The notes: generated by a model from the letters alone, not told the origin. Counted from the first letter of the stretch, positions 7,806-16,809 are shown. The stretch: DNA of 60,437 nt from Pseudoprimorskyibacter insulae (GCF_900302505.1 NZ_OMOJ01000015.1:1-60437), one strand, 5' to 3'. Numbers and translations: made by a program.

Positions 7806-9632
7806 ATGGCTGACAATATCGAACAATTCGAACACCGCCGCCCGCCGCCGCCCCTGCCCTATTCGATGACGCGGGAAAGCCTCTGGCAGTTTCTGGCCGT
7901 CCTCGTGCTGGTGCTTGGGGGCTGGTATATCTGGTGGCGCTGGACGCATTCGCTGAACCATGACGCGATATGGTTTTCGCTGGCGTTGGTGATTGCGGAA
8001 ACCTGTTCTTTCATCGGGCTGATCCTTTACATGTTCAACCTCTGGCGCGATCAGGAACCGACCATCCCGACGGCCCCCGCAACGATTGGCGATGTGGACC
8101 CGAACCAACCGGACCCCGACCGCCAGATCATCGTTGACGTGATGTTCGCCACCTATAACGAAGACCCCGATCTGGTGCGCCTTGGCTTGATCGACGCCAA
8201 GAAGATGACCTACCCGCATCCGATCGACATTCGTGTGCACGTGCTGGACGATGGGCGCCGCCCCGAGATGAAAGCCGTCTGCGACCAAGAGGGCGTGAAC
8301 TATATCTCGCGCACCACGAACGAAGGGTTCAAGGCCGGCAACCTGCGCAACGCGCGTGAGCAGACCTCGGGCGATTTCATCGTCATTTGCGATGCCGACA
8401 CACGCCCCTTCCCGACGCTGGTCGAACACACGCTTGGTCACTTCAGCGATCCCAAGATGGCTTGGGTGCAGACCCCGCAATGGTTCTATGACCTGCCCGA
8501 GGGCGAGCCGCTGCACAAAGCGCTGACGCGCCGCTTTGGCGAAAAGTTTGGCCTTTGGGGGCAGAAGCTGGAAAAGGTCGTGGGGCCAATTCAGGTTGGG
8601 GACGATCCCTTCGTGAACGACCCCAAGATGTTCTATGACGTGATCCTGCGCCGCCGGAACTGGGCCAACGCGTCCTTCTGTTGCGGCGCTGGCTCTATTC
8701 ACCGCCGCGAAGCCGTGATGGAAGCCGCGCTGCGCAGCTTTGCCGCCAATGTCGACAAACGCGTGCATGAAATCGAAGAAAATTACACCATCTCGACCAA
8801 GGAACGAACGATTGATCCGGCGCTGATGGACGTCTTCCGCGCCGACGCTGCCACGGCCGAGGTTCTGACCCCCTACCGCTTCCATGTGTCCGAGGACATC
8901 TATACCTCCATCGTGCTGCATTCGGACAAGGAACGCGGCTGGAAATCGGTTCTGCATCCCTATGTCGAAAGCAAGATGCTGTCGCCGCAGGATTTGCTGA
9001 CCTGGACGATCCAGCGGTTTAAATATGCGGGCGGTAGCCTTGATATCATGGTGAACGACAACCCGTTGTTTCGCCCAGGCCTGTCGTTAAGCCAGCGCTT
9101 GATGTACGGTATGACCTTCTTTTCGTACCTCGCGCCCCTTTGGAACGTGGTCTTTCTGCTGGCACCGGCCTTCTATCTGTTCACCGGCATTGCCCCGGTC
9201 AGCGCCTATTCGTCGGACTTCTTCCTGCACATCATCCCGTTTCTCATCACGCTTGAACTGGCGATGATGGTCGGGTCGTGGGGGATATCTGGCTATACGT
9301 CCAAGGCCAGCTACCTGTCGTTCTTCCCCGTCGGCCTGAAAGCCATCTGGACTGTGGCACGCGGCAAGAAAATCTCGTTCCCGGTGACGCCCAAAGTGCG
9401 CCAGACCGGCAACTTCCTACCACTGGTGCGCCCGCAGATCGCCGTCGTTGCCCTGACCGCCCTTGGCGCCGTCTGGGGCATCGGCGCGCTGCTGATTGGC
9501 GGCACTGATCACAATGTCTCGGGCGTTGTCACCAACGTCCTTTGGGGCCTGAACAATTGCATTGCCATGGCCGGCATCATCGCCGCCGCCATGTGGCAAC
9601 CTCCTGCTGATGAAGAGGAAATTGAGAAATGA
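7806..9632 (+). CDS. cellulose-synthase-like family 2 glycosyltransferase
   Basis: This 608-residue processive GT2 has two N-terminal membrane helices (about 28-45 and 56-78), a cytoplasmic catalytic domain and several C-terminal helices. Catalytic motifs are visible: LDDG (147-150), DAD (196-198) and SED (362-364, the TED position). The acceptor-site motif, normally QxxRW, reads QRFKY (403-407), a conservative departure at both R and W. No PilZ domain follows, unlike BcsA, so direct c-di-GMP control of the kind seen in BcsA is not indicated. It probably polymerises and exports a beta-glucan or related polymer. The start 2 bp after the acyltransferase and the ATGA overlap with the next gene show coupled translation. 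Confidence 0.88.
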   Translation: MADNIEQFEHRRPPPPLPYSMTRESLWQFLAVLVLVLGGWYIWWRWTHSLNHDAIWFSLALVIAETCSFIGLILYMFNLWRDQEPTIPTAPATIGDVDPNQPDPDRQIIVDVMFATYNEDPDLVRLGLIDAKKMTYPHPIDIRVHVLDDGRRPEMKAVCDQEGVNYISRTTNEGFKAGNLRNAREQTSGDFIVICDADTRPFPTLVEHTLGHFSDPKMAWVQTPQWFYDLPEGEPLHKALTRRFGEKFGLWGQKLEKVVGPIQVGDDPFVNDPKMFYDVILRRRNWANASFCCGAGSIHRREAVMEAALRSFAANVDKRVHEIEENYTISTKERTIDPALMDVFRADAATAEVLTPYRFHVSEDIYTSIVLHSDKERGWKSVLHPYVESKMLSPQDLLTWTIQRFKYAGGSLDIMVNDNPLFRPGLSLSQRLMYGMTFFSYLAPLWNVVFLLAPAFYLFTGIAPVSAYSSDFFLHIIPFLITLELAMMVGSWGISGYTSKASYLSFFPVGLKAIWTVARGKKISFPVTPKVRQTGNFLPLVRPQIAVVALTALGAVWGIGALLIGGTDHNVSGVVTNVLWGLNNCIAMAGIIAAAMWQPPADEEEIEK

Positions 9633-10975
9633 GCTTTCGTGAGGGACTCATCAAAGCGCGAAGCCACATCGTCTTTGTGGTGGCCCTGCTGTGCGGGCTC
9701 GGCCTTGTCATCTTCCTTGAAAATCTGACAAACGCTCCGGGTGTTCAAGACGCCGAAAAAGAAGAGCAGTTCCAGAAGGAGCGTGACATGATGGCACCGT
9801 TTGAGGCACTGACCCCGGTGCCCTTGGCTGAACCGCGCGCCGCAACCGCAGACGAGCTGGAATACGCCAAGATCGCTTGGCGCTATTTCGAGAACAACAC
9901 AAACCCCGACACCGGTCTGTGCAACTCAGCCGACAAATACCCATCGACCACGATGTGGGAAACCGGATCCTACATCATCGCGACGATTTCGGCCGAACGT
10001 CTGGGGATCATCACCTCGGACGATGCAAAGGGCCGTCTGACCAAAGTCATCACCGCCCTGACGGCGCAGCGCTTGGTCGAGGACGCCTTCCCGAACAAAG
10101 CCTATGACACCCGCTCAAACGAGGTGGTGGACTATGCCAACAAACCGGTCGAACTGGGCATCGGTTGGTCGGCGCTGGATATGGCCCGGATCATCGGCAC
10201 GCTGGATCTGGTTCAGCTCTATCACCCCGAAATGGCCCCCCAAGTGCGCAATCTGATGGGCCGTTGGCCGCTGAACCGTCTGGTCCGCGATGGCGAGCTG
10301 ATGGGCGGGAACCTTGCCGATGGCGCGTTCCGCGTCGATCAGGAAGGTCGCGTCGGCTATGAACAATATGCCGCCAAGGCGATGATGCTGTTCGGCTTTG
10401 ATATGTACAGGTCCTATGACGCGTCCGCGAACCTGATGGTCAAAGAGGTCCAAGGCGTCCCGATCCCGGTCGACAACCGTCTGCACCGCAATATCACGCC
10501 CGCCTTTGCCACCTCAGAGCCATATCTGTTCGACGGGGTGGAGTTCGGCTTCGATGCACGGTCTCACCGCTTTGCCAGCGCGCTATTTATGGCGCAGGAA
10601 GCGCGGTACAATGAGACCGGCATTCTGACGGCAGTCACCGAAACCCACGTCAAGGGCGCGCCGTACTTCGTCTATTCGACGATCTGGGGCGGCGGTGCCG
10701 ATTGGGCGGTCATGAGCTTCCCCGGCGAGCGGTTTGACAGCAAGCGGACCATGGCGACCAAGGCCGCCTTTGCCTGGAATGCCCTGTTCGCGACGGAATA
10801 CACGCAGAAGCTTCGCGATGCGATCATCCCGCATGTCGAGACCGAGCGCGGCTTCCCCGAGGGCCTGTATGAAAGCGGCCAGCCCAACGCCTCGGTTACG
10901 GCCAATACCAACGCGCTGGTTCTGGCCTCAATTTCGTACACGGTCTTTGGCCCGCTCCACCGTGTGGGCAAATGA
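9629..10975 (+). CDS. second DUF3131 protein, membrane-anchored
   Basis: This 448-residue protein is a paralogue of the one at 5066-6655. It has an N-terminal anchor (about residues 12-30) and then the same DUF3131 landmarks: WRYFENNTNPDTGLCNS, STTMWETGSY and YANKPVELGIGWSALDMARI. The matching positions suggest that both act on the same polymer in the periplasm, one soluble and one tethered. It is coupled to the synthase upstream (ATGA overlap) and to the exported protein downstream (ATGA at 10972). No lesion is seen in this copy, so it might cover for the broken paralogue. Confidence 0.85.
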   Translation: MSFREGLIKARSHIVFVVALLCGLGLVIFLENLTNAPGVQDAEKEEQFQKERDMMAPFEALTPVPLAEPRAATADELEYAKIAWRYFENNTNPDTGLCNSADKYPSTTMWETGSYIIATISAERLGIITSDDAKGRLTKVITALTAQRLVEDAFPNKAYDTRSNEVVDYANKPVELGIGWSALDMARIIGTLDLVQLYHPEMAPQVRNLMGRWPLNRLVRDGELMGGNLADGAFRVDQEGRVGYEQYAAKAMMLFGFDMYRSYDASANLMVKEVQGVPIPVDNRLHRNITPAFATSEPYLFDGVEFGFDARSHRFASALFMAQEARYNETGILTAVTETHVKGAPYFVYSTIWGGGADWAVMSFPGERFDSKRTMATKAAFAWNALFATEYTQKLRDAIIPHVETERGFPEGLYESGQPNASVTANTNALVLASISYTVFGPLHRVGK

Positions 10976-13179
10976 AACGGGCGGCGGCCTTTCTAAGCTG
11001 CGCCTTTGCCGGGCTGGTTGGCCCGGCATGGGCCACCCCTTGCGTCACAGAATCCTTTGACGAACCGCTGCCCGGCTCTCAGGGGATGGCCTACAATCAG
11101 GCCGATGTGCCCACCGCCCTGTTCCCGGCCTTCTGGCAAACTGGCTGGGTGAACGGGTTCTATTATGAGCTATACCCGAACGGCTATGCCCTGCTGGCCT
11201 CGGGTCAGTCGCAGGCCGCTTGGAAGATCGAAGTTATTTGCAACTTCGAAGACAGGGTTTGCAGCACCACCGAAGACGGGTTCTTACCAAAGGATGCGCC
11301 TGACACCGCTGCCATGCTGGGGGCGTGCCTGCTGGGGGATAAAATCGCCGAGGCTGCCCCGGCAAAGCCTGTTTACAAACCCTTCTCGATGCCCGTGAAC
11401 CTCGACCCGTCGAGGAGCTTCGACCGAGAAGACCCGCCCCCAACCGCGGCTGAAGCCGCAAGCGCTGAGGATGCGACGGAAGGCGATCCAGAAAAGGCAA
11501 CGGACGAGGCCGAAGAAAATACCGCAGAGAGCGAAAGCCCCCCAGCAGACAGCCCAGATCTTGACGCGCTTAAAAAAGCCGTTTCGACCATTCCGATGAC
11601 CCCGGACGCAGGGTTGCGAGCTGGCGTTAAGGCCAACCTACCCAGAACAATCGTGCACGGCGCGCTACCCGATTATCCGCAAGGCGAGAGTGGCAAAACA
11701 ACGGTTACGGCCACGCAGCTACCGATGATGCCCGCCAAGGCACCCGGAGCCGAAACCACCATGGCCGAACTGGATGCCATGCTGCATTTAAATGATGACG
11801 AGATCGAGGTCGGCAACGGCTTGATCATCGACATCGACCAACGGGCCAATACCGCACGGGCGATGGCTCTTCCGGCAGAAGACGTCCTTGAGGCGCAAAA
11901 ACAGCTGGCCACCGCCAAAGCCGACACCACGATGGCAGCAGATGGCGTCATCGCAGACATTGACCGGCAGGCGAATTCAGCCCGCGCCTTGGCGCAGCAT
12001 CCGCCCAAGTCGACGCTAGGATTTGAGGATGACTGGGTCAGCGGCGAAGAGACCCGGAAGATCGCGCAGCTGAAGGCCCCTGAGGCCGGTCATTTGATCG
12101 TCGACATCGTCAAACCTTACAAACCTGCTCCCGAACCCGTCGCCCAAGCGCAGCCAGCCCCAGCCAAGCCAGCAGCATCAGTCACCTCCGTCGCGCCGCT
12201 GGCCCGACCGGCGGCAACGGTTGCCACCGCCCTCGCCGCCCCGCAGTTCATCACCACAGCCCCGCAGGCCGTAGCGCCTGCAACCGTCGTGATCCAGCCC
12301 AGCACCGCGCCGCTGGCCCGACCGGCGGCAACAGTTGTCACCGCGCCCGCAGCCCCACAGTTGGTCACCGCAGCCCCTGCGCAAGCGGTCGTTGTCAAAC
12401 CGAGCCAGACCGACGCGCGCCCCCCTTACCGAGCAGCCGAGCAGTCCCCGTGGCCCCCCGGACCGGTCATTCGCCTGAGCGACCTGCTTTTGGCACTTGA
12501 AAACAGGCCCGCCCCAAAAGCATCGGCCAAGGTTGTCGCAACTGACCCGTCACCAGCCGTCCAAATCGCCCAATCCGCGCCGCAGCAGCCCCTGAGACTG
12601 GTTGCGCCAGCGCAGGACCGTGTGTTTGTTCTGCGCAACGACACCGTGCCCCAGCCGCGGGTCAAACGTGCGTTGTGCGGCCTCGCGGCGCAACCCGAAG
12701 GCCCGGACGTTCTGACGTTGCAACGGTTGTTGGTCGCGGCGGGGGAAAACCCCGGCGTTCTGGATGGCATTCTTGGCCGCCGAACGGTATTGGCCTATCG
12801 CAAGATCTGGACGGATCAGCGCGGCCGCCTTGACGTCAAAGACGCGATCCAAAAGCTGGACGCCTATCTTTGCGCCACCCAAACAACCGAGCCGGGGCCC
12901 GTCAGACCTACGGCTTCCAACGTTCAAACGGTTCGGATTGTGCCCGCTCCCCAAACAACGCGGACAGCTTCAGTGGCACAGATCGAGGCCCCGTCTTCTA
13001 CGGCCAACTTGCGCGACGCCGCGCCCGTAACGCAAACGATCATGGTTCAACCGGCACAGCCAGTTGTAGCCTTGCCAGCCCGAGCCGATGAGGGCGAATG
13101 CGTGATGACGGTAAACATCCAACGCGGCCAGCATCAGATCTATACCATGACGCAAACCGTCGCCTGCCCCGAGCAGTAA
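10972..13179 (+). CDS. large exported Pro/Ala-rich protein with C-terminal peptidoglycan-binding-like domain
   Basis: This 735-residue protein has a Sec signal peptide (cleavage after GPAWA, near residue 21). A short Cys-containing N-terminal domain (about 22-130) is followed by a long low-complexity Ala/Pro-rich region. That region holds two related copies of IDxDxQANxARAxA (about residues 285 and 327) and a repeated APLARPAATV block. Near the C-terminus, VLTLQRLLVAAGENPGVLDG followed by ILGRRTVLAYRKIW resembles the PG-binding-1 fold. It may link the polymer machinery to the cell wall. As last gene of the EPS operon, overlapping the preceding stop by four bases, it belongs to the locus. I recognise no named family. 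Confidence 0.75.
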   Translation: MKRAAAFLSCAFAGLVGPAWATPCVTESFDEPLPGSQGMAYNQADVPTALFPAFWQTGWVNGFYYELYPNGYALLASGQSQAAWKIEVICNFEDRVCSTTEDGFLPKDAPDTAAMLGACLLGDKIAEAAPAKPVYKPFSMPVNLDPSRSFDREDPPPTAAEAASAEDATEGDPEKATDEAEENTAESESPPADSPDLDALKKAVSTIPMTPDAGLRAGVKANLPRTIVHGALPDYPQGESGKTTVTATQLPMMPAKAPGAETTMAELDAMLHLNDDEIEVGNGLIIDIDQRANTARAMALPAEDVLEAQKQLATAKADTTMAADGVIADIDRQANSARALAQHPPKSTLGFEDDWVSGEETRKIAQLKAPEAGHLIVDIVKPYKPAPEPVAQAQPAPAKPAASVTSVAPLARPAATVATALAAPQFITTAPQAVAPATVVIQPSTAPLARPAATVVTAPAAPQLVTAAPAQAVVVKPSQTDARPPYRAAEQSPWPPGPVIRLSDLLLALENRPAPKASAKVVATDPSPAVQIAQSAPQQPLRLVAPAQDRVFVLRNDTVPQPRVKRALCGLAAQPEGPDVLTLQRLLVAAGENPGVLDGILGRRTVLAYRKIWTDQRGRLDVKDAIQKLDAYLCATQTTEPGPVRPTASNVQTVRIVPAPQTTRTASVAQIEAPSSTANLRDAAPVTQTIMVQPAQPVVALPARADEGECVMTVNIQRGQHQIYTMTQTVACPEQ
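12193..12332 (+). repeat. 26-bp direct repeat inside the exported protein gene
   Basis: An identical 26-bp stretch occurs at 12193-12218 and 12307-12332, in the same frame, coding for APLARPAA. The intervening sequence is also related (APQ-rich). It looks like an in-frame duplication that lengthened the Pro/Ala linker. Confidence 0.85.
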
Positions 13180-13186
13180 GACATAA

Positions 13187-13216
13187 AAAATGGCAGGCTG
13201 ATCGGCCTGCCATTTT
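13187..13216. terminator. bidirectional Rho-independent terminator
   Basis: A perfect 12-bp inverted repeat (arms 13187-13198 and 13205-13216, 6-nt loop) has four A at its left end and four T at its right end. It lies between the convergent EPS operon and galU and can end both transcripts. Confidence 0.9.
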
Positions 13217-13254
13217 CCTTTTTGCGCCTGCCCATCAAAGGCAAGTTCTGACGA

Positions 13255-14175
13255 TCAATTCTTGAGTTTCTCGGCCAGTTTCCTGGCTTCGGGGTGCGAA
13301 CTAGCCGCCAGAACGCCCTTCAGCGCTTCTACGAACGGGCCGGCAATTTCCTGACGTTCCAAAGCCATGGCCACGTTCGCCGCAAGGAAACCGATCTTGT
13401 CACCGCAGTCATAGGTCGCGCCGTCAAACATCATGCCGTAGAACTTCTGACGGTCCATCAGGCGGATCATGGCGTCGGTTAGCTGAATCTCGCCGCCAGC
13501 GCCGGGCTTTTGCTGATCGATCTCGGCAAAGATTTCCGGCTGAAGGATATACCGGCCCGAGATGATCTTGTTCGACGGAGCCTCTTCACGCTTGGGCTTT
13601 TCGACCATGCGGTCGATCTCAAAGGTGTTGCCCCAATTCTCGCCCGGCGACAGGATGCCGTAGCGATGCACGGTGTCCCACGTCACCTCTTCCGAGGCCA
13701 CGATGTTTGAGCCGTGCTTTTCATAGACATCCATCATCTGGCGCAGGCAACCCGGCTGCGAATGCATCACCATGTCCGGCAGCAGCAAGGCAAAGGGATC
13801 ATTCCCAACGATATTGCGTGCACACAGAACGGCATGGCCCAGCCCCAGCGGCTCTTGCTGGCGGGTAAAGCTGGTTTGGCCAGCTTTCGGCAGGTCTGCA
13901 TCCAGAATGCTCAGTTCGACCGATTTGCCACGCAGTTTCAGCGTCGTTTCCAGTTCGAACTGACGGTCAAAATGGTCTTCGATGACCCCTTTGTTGCGCC
14001 CGGTCACGAAAATGAAATGCTCGATCCCGGCTTCGCGCGCTTCATCAACCGCCAGCTGGATCACAGGCCGGTCAACGACTGTTAGCATTTCTTTCGGGAT
14101 TGCTTTGGTGGCCGGAAGAAACCGCGTTCCCAAGCCAGCAACGGGAAATACGGCTTTCTTGATCGGTCGGTGCAT
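13255..14175 (-). CDS. galU: UTP-glucose-1-phosphate uridylyltransferase
   Basis: This 306-residue enzyme makes UDP-glucose from UTP and glucose-1-phosphate. The N-terminal nucleotide-binding motif KKAVFPVAGLGTRFLPATKA, the VDRPVIQ segment, and downstream FVTGRNKG and EKPKREEAPSN are all diagnostic, and the length is normal. It converges on the EPS operon. UDP-glucose is the expected donor of a cellulose-synthase-like enzyme, so the placement fits, although galU also serves other pathways. Confidence 0.96.
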   Translation of the reverse strand: MHRPIKKAVFPVAGLGTRFLPATKAIPKEMLTVVDRPVIQLAVDEAREAGIEHFIFVTGRNKGVIEDHFDRQFELETTLKLRGKSVELSILDADLPKAGQTSFTRQQEPLGLGHAVLCARNIVGNDPFALLLPDMVMHSQPGCLRQMMDVYEKHGSNIVASEEVTWDTVHRYGILSPGENWGNTFEIDRMVEKPKREEAPSNKIISGRYILQPEIFAEIDQQKPGAGGEIQLTDAMIRLMDRQKFYGMMFDGATYDCGDKIGFLAANVAMALERQEIAGPFVEALKGVLAASSHPEARKLAEKLKN

Positions 14176-14615
14176 TGATGGTCCTCTCGCAATTGGAGCG
14201 TTGGGGTTTTGTTAGAACTTTGAGTAATTTCCCGACCAACTGCGGCCCATCCTAAAATCTGACCTTTCGTCAAAAGTGTTCGGAAAGCCAAATCAGGTGG
14301 TGGCCAGCTTCGGTGTGCCACCGATCCAGCCCCGACACCTTTTGCCCCTGCGAAATCTGCGCGAACCATGACGGTTTTCGCCTCGTCCCCCGCGCTCGGC
14401 CAAGGAAATATAACGATTGAACCCCATCCATCTTCAAGTTAAACCCGACGGCAACGGACACGCACCTGCACTTTGCTTTTTTCAGCGTCCGTGGGATGCG
14501 GCAAAATCGGGCCAACGCACTGAAACCATTGAACAATGATTTCGCGTAACCTGACCAAAAAGACCCGCTCACGGCCTTTCGCCAGGGCGGGTTTCGTGCA
14601 TTTGGAGGGACGATC
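14176..14615. other. intergenic region between galU and dcd
   Basis: This 440-bp divergent gap has no recognisable gene. A minus frame at 14270-14617 is open but shows no family features. A small inverted repeat (ACCCGC at 14563-14568, GCGGGT at 14587-14592) lies just before the dcd ribosome site TTGGAGGG (14601-14608). Confidence 0.5.
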
Positions 14616-15695
14616 ATGAGCGGTGTACTACCAAGTCAGACAATCGAGACGATGATTGCCAATGGTCAGTTGCGCGCGGCCTCTCCGATCATCCCCGAAC
14701 AGATCCAGCCTGCCAGCCTTGATTTGCGTCTTGGCACCGTGGCTTACCGCGTCCGCGCCTCGTTTCTGGCGGGCCGTGGCCGCACCGTTGCCGAACGGCT
14801 GGAAGAATTTGAGATGCACCGCGTCGACCTTAGCAATGGGGCCGTGCTGGAAAAGGGCTGTGTCTATCTTGTCCCGCTGATGGAAGAACTGGCCCTGTCG
14901 CCCGATGTCAGCGCTGTGGCCAATGCCAAAAGCTCTACCGGGCGTGTTGATCTTCTGACCCGGACAATCATTGATGGCGGCACCGAATTTGACCGGATTC
15001 CAATGGGATATCGCGGCCCCCTCTATGCCGAGATTTGCCCGCGCTCGTTCTCGGTGCTGGTGCGCCCCGGTATGCGCCTCAATCAGATCCGGTTCCGTGA
15101 TGGTCAGGCGGTTCTGAGCGATTATGAACTGGCCAACCTGCATCGCAACCAAACGCTGGTGACCGGCGGTAAGGCGGTGATTGACGAAGGTCTGGGCTTT
15201 TCCGTCGATCTGCGTCCCGAACGCGGCGATCTGGTCGGTTATCGCGCCAAGCCGCATACCCCGGTGATCGATCTGGATAAGATCGGCCATTACGAGATCG
15301 CTGATTTCTGGGAAGAACTGCGCACCACCAAGGGTCAGATCATTCTGGACCCCGATGCGTTCTATATTTTAGTCAGCCGCGAAGCCGTGCACATCCCGCC
15401 GCTGTTTGCCGCTGAAATGGCCCCCTATCTGGCGATGGTGGGCGAATTCCGAGTGCACTATGCCGGGTTCTTTGACCCCGGCTTTGGCCATGCCCGGCTG
15501 GGCGGGCGCGGCGCGCGCGGCGTGCTAGAGGTGCGCTGCCATGAGGCGCCGTTTGTGCTGGAACACGGGCAGATCGTAGGCCGTTTGGTCTATGAACGCA
15601 TGGCGAAAGAACCCAGCCGCCTTTACGGGCGCGAGATTGCGTCCAACTATCAGGGCCAGGGTCTGAAGCTGTCAAAGCACTTCAAATCCGCTTAG
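14616..15695 (+). CDS. dcd: dCTP deaminase, two-domain alphaproteobacterial form
   Basis: This 359-residue protein belongs to the long Dcd type found in alphaproteobacteria, about twice the length of E. coli Dcd. The first domain has IQPASLDLRLG, ANAKSSTGRVDLLTR and GYRGPLYAEICPRSFSV, the Dcd/DUT signatures; the second half repeats the fold (DAFYILVSREAVHIPP, GARGVLEVRCHEAPF). The enzyme converts dCTP to dUTP for dTMP synthesis. A strong Shine-Dalgarno sequence, GGAGGG, sets the ATG. Its end overlaps the convergent small gene by four bases. Confidence 0.9.
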   Translation: MSGVLPSQTIETMIANGQLRAASPIIPEQIQPASLDLRLGTVAYRVRASFLAGRGRTVAERLEEFEMHRVDLSNGAVLEKGCVYLVPLMEELALSPDVSAVANAKSSTGRVDLLTRTIIDGGTEFDRIPMGYRGPLYAEICPRSFSVLVRPGMRLNQIRFRDGQAVLSDYELANLHRNQTLVTGGKAVIDEGLGFSVDLRPERGDLVGYRAKPHTPVIDLDKIGHYEIADFWEELRTTKGQIILDPDAFYILVSREAVHIPPLFAAEMAPYLAMVGEFRVHYAGFFDPGFGHARLGGRGARGVLEVRCHEAPFVLEHGQIVGRLVYERMAKEPSRLYGREIASNYQGQGLKLSKHFKSA

Positions 15696-15913
15696 AACCG
15701 TCCGATCTTTCGGGCCATGCGCATGGCCGATTTGCTTTGACGCATCGCGGTTTTTGCTGATTTCGCGCGCCTGCGGGCCTCGGCCTCATCCACTGGGGCG
15801 TCACGGTTGCCGCTGCGGCGGGCCATGGCATTGATGCCTGCGTCCACACCGCGCCCCACAAGCCGCCCGATGACCTGCCGCATAATCAGCCGTATGATTT
15901 GGTCTGCATTCAT
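15692..15913 (-). CDS. small basic conserved hypothetical protein
   Basis: This 73-residue very basic protein has an N-terminal hydrophobic helix (IIRLIMRQVIGRLVGRGVDAGI) and an Arg/Lys/Ala-rich tail. It resembles small uncharacterised alphaproteobacterial proteins, but I know no function. The ATG at 15913 follows a GGAGAT ribosome site. It lies downstream of the cox operon terminator and so has its own transcription. Confidence 0.6.
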   Translation of the reverse strand: MNADQIIRLIMRQVIGRLVGRGVDAGINAMARRSGNRDAPVDEAEARRRAKSAKTAMRQSKSAMRMARKIGRF

Positions 15914-15969
15914 CTGTCGATCTCCTTGGGCGGTTGGCTAACACCGGAAGCTGGCGACAGTGTGGCAAC

Positions 15970-16003
15970 AAAAAAGGCCCCCGGCAGTGCCGGAGGCCTT
16001 TTT
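15970..16003 (-). terminator. Rho-independent terminator of the cox operon
   Basis: AAAAAGGCC and GGCCTTTTT flank a smaller CCGGC/GCCGG hairpin. It sits 20 bp after the coxM stop on the minus strand and has a T run in that direction. Confidence 0.85.
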
Positions 16004-16023
16004 GTCATTCAAGCCCGATCAGA

Positions 16024-16809
16024 TCAGCCAGCCGCGGCCACGGCGCGTTTGGTCAGAACGGCCACCAGATGCGCGCGGTAGGCGCCGGTGCCGTGCAGAT
16101 CGCTGATCATGCCATCGGCCGAAACGCTCAGACCGTCCAGAGCGCCCGCCGAGAAGTTGCCCGACAGGGCCGCTTCGGCTTCGGTCCAACGGAACACGCC
16201 TTCTTCGGACGCGCCGGTTACAGCCACGCGCACGCCATCGGCGTATTTGGCCACGAACACACCCACCAGCGCAAAACGCGACGCGGGCTGTTCGAACTTG
16301 ATGTAAGCGGCCTTTTCCGGCACCGGGAACTTGACGGCGGTGATGATCTCACCCTCGTCCAGCGCGGTGGTGAACATGCCTTGGAAGTAGTCGTCGGCTG
16401 CGATTTCACGCGCGTTGGTCACAACGGTCGCGCCCGAGCCAAGAACAGCCGCCGGATAGCAGGCCGCCGGGTCGTTGTTGGCAACGCTGCCGCCGATGGT
16501 GCCACGGTTGCGAACCGCCGGATCACCAATGCCGCCAGCCAAAGCCGCCAGCGCCGGATAGGCCGATGCGCCCGCAGCAACCGCTGCGTGGGTTGTTCCT
16601 CCGCCAACGGTGACCGTGCCGCCATCCGCGGAAACGCCCTTGGTTTCCGCGATGCCCGACAGGCTTACCAGTTTCGACGGCGACGCCAGACGCTGTTTCA
16701 GCGTCGGGATTAGCGTCTGACCGCCCGACAGGGCCTGCGCGTCTTCGTCTTTCAGCGCCGCCACAGCTTCGGCCACAGTCGTCGGCCGCTCGATGTCAAA
16801 TGCGTACAT
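16024..16809 (-). CDS. coxM: FAD-binding medium subunit of a CoxM/xanthine dehydrogenase-type molybdoenzyme
   Basis: This 261-residue subunit has the FAD-binding pattern of the CoxM/CutM family: ALSGGQTLIPTLKQRL near the N-terminus, GGTTHAAVA, then GGIGDPAVRNRGTIGGSVANNDPAACYPAA. Its isoalloxazine would take electrons from the 2Fe-2S subunit. It is the last gene of a coxG-S-L-M operon on the minus strand and is followed by a terminator. The order S-L-M is that of form II enzymes, whose physiological substrate in roseobacters is not settled. Confidence 0.92.
   Translation of the reverse strand: MYAFDIERPTTVAEAVAALKDEDAQALSGGQTLIPTLKQRLASPSKLVSLSGIAETKGVSADGGTVTVGGGTTHAAVAAGASAYPALAALAGGIGDPAVRNRGTIGGSVANNDPAACYPAAVLGSGATVVTNAREIAADDYFQGMFTTALDEGEIITAVKFPVPEKAAYIKFEQPASRFALVGVFVAKYADGVRVAVTGASEEGVFRWTEAEAALSGNFSAGALDGLSVSADGMISDLHGTGAYRAHLVAVLTKRAVAAAG

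Noticed and set aside
14563-14592. Hairpin upstream of dcd as a riboswitch or terminator
   Set aside because: Only six base pairs with an 18-nt loop. It has a T run only in the minus direction, where no gene ends.
14270-14617. A 115-codon minus-strand frame between galU and dcd
   Set aside because: No ribosome site, signal peptide or family pattern, and it covers the dcd promoter region.
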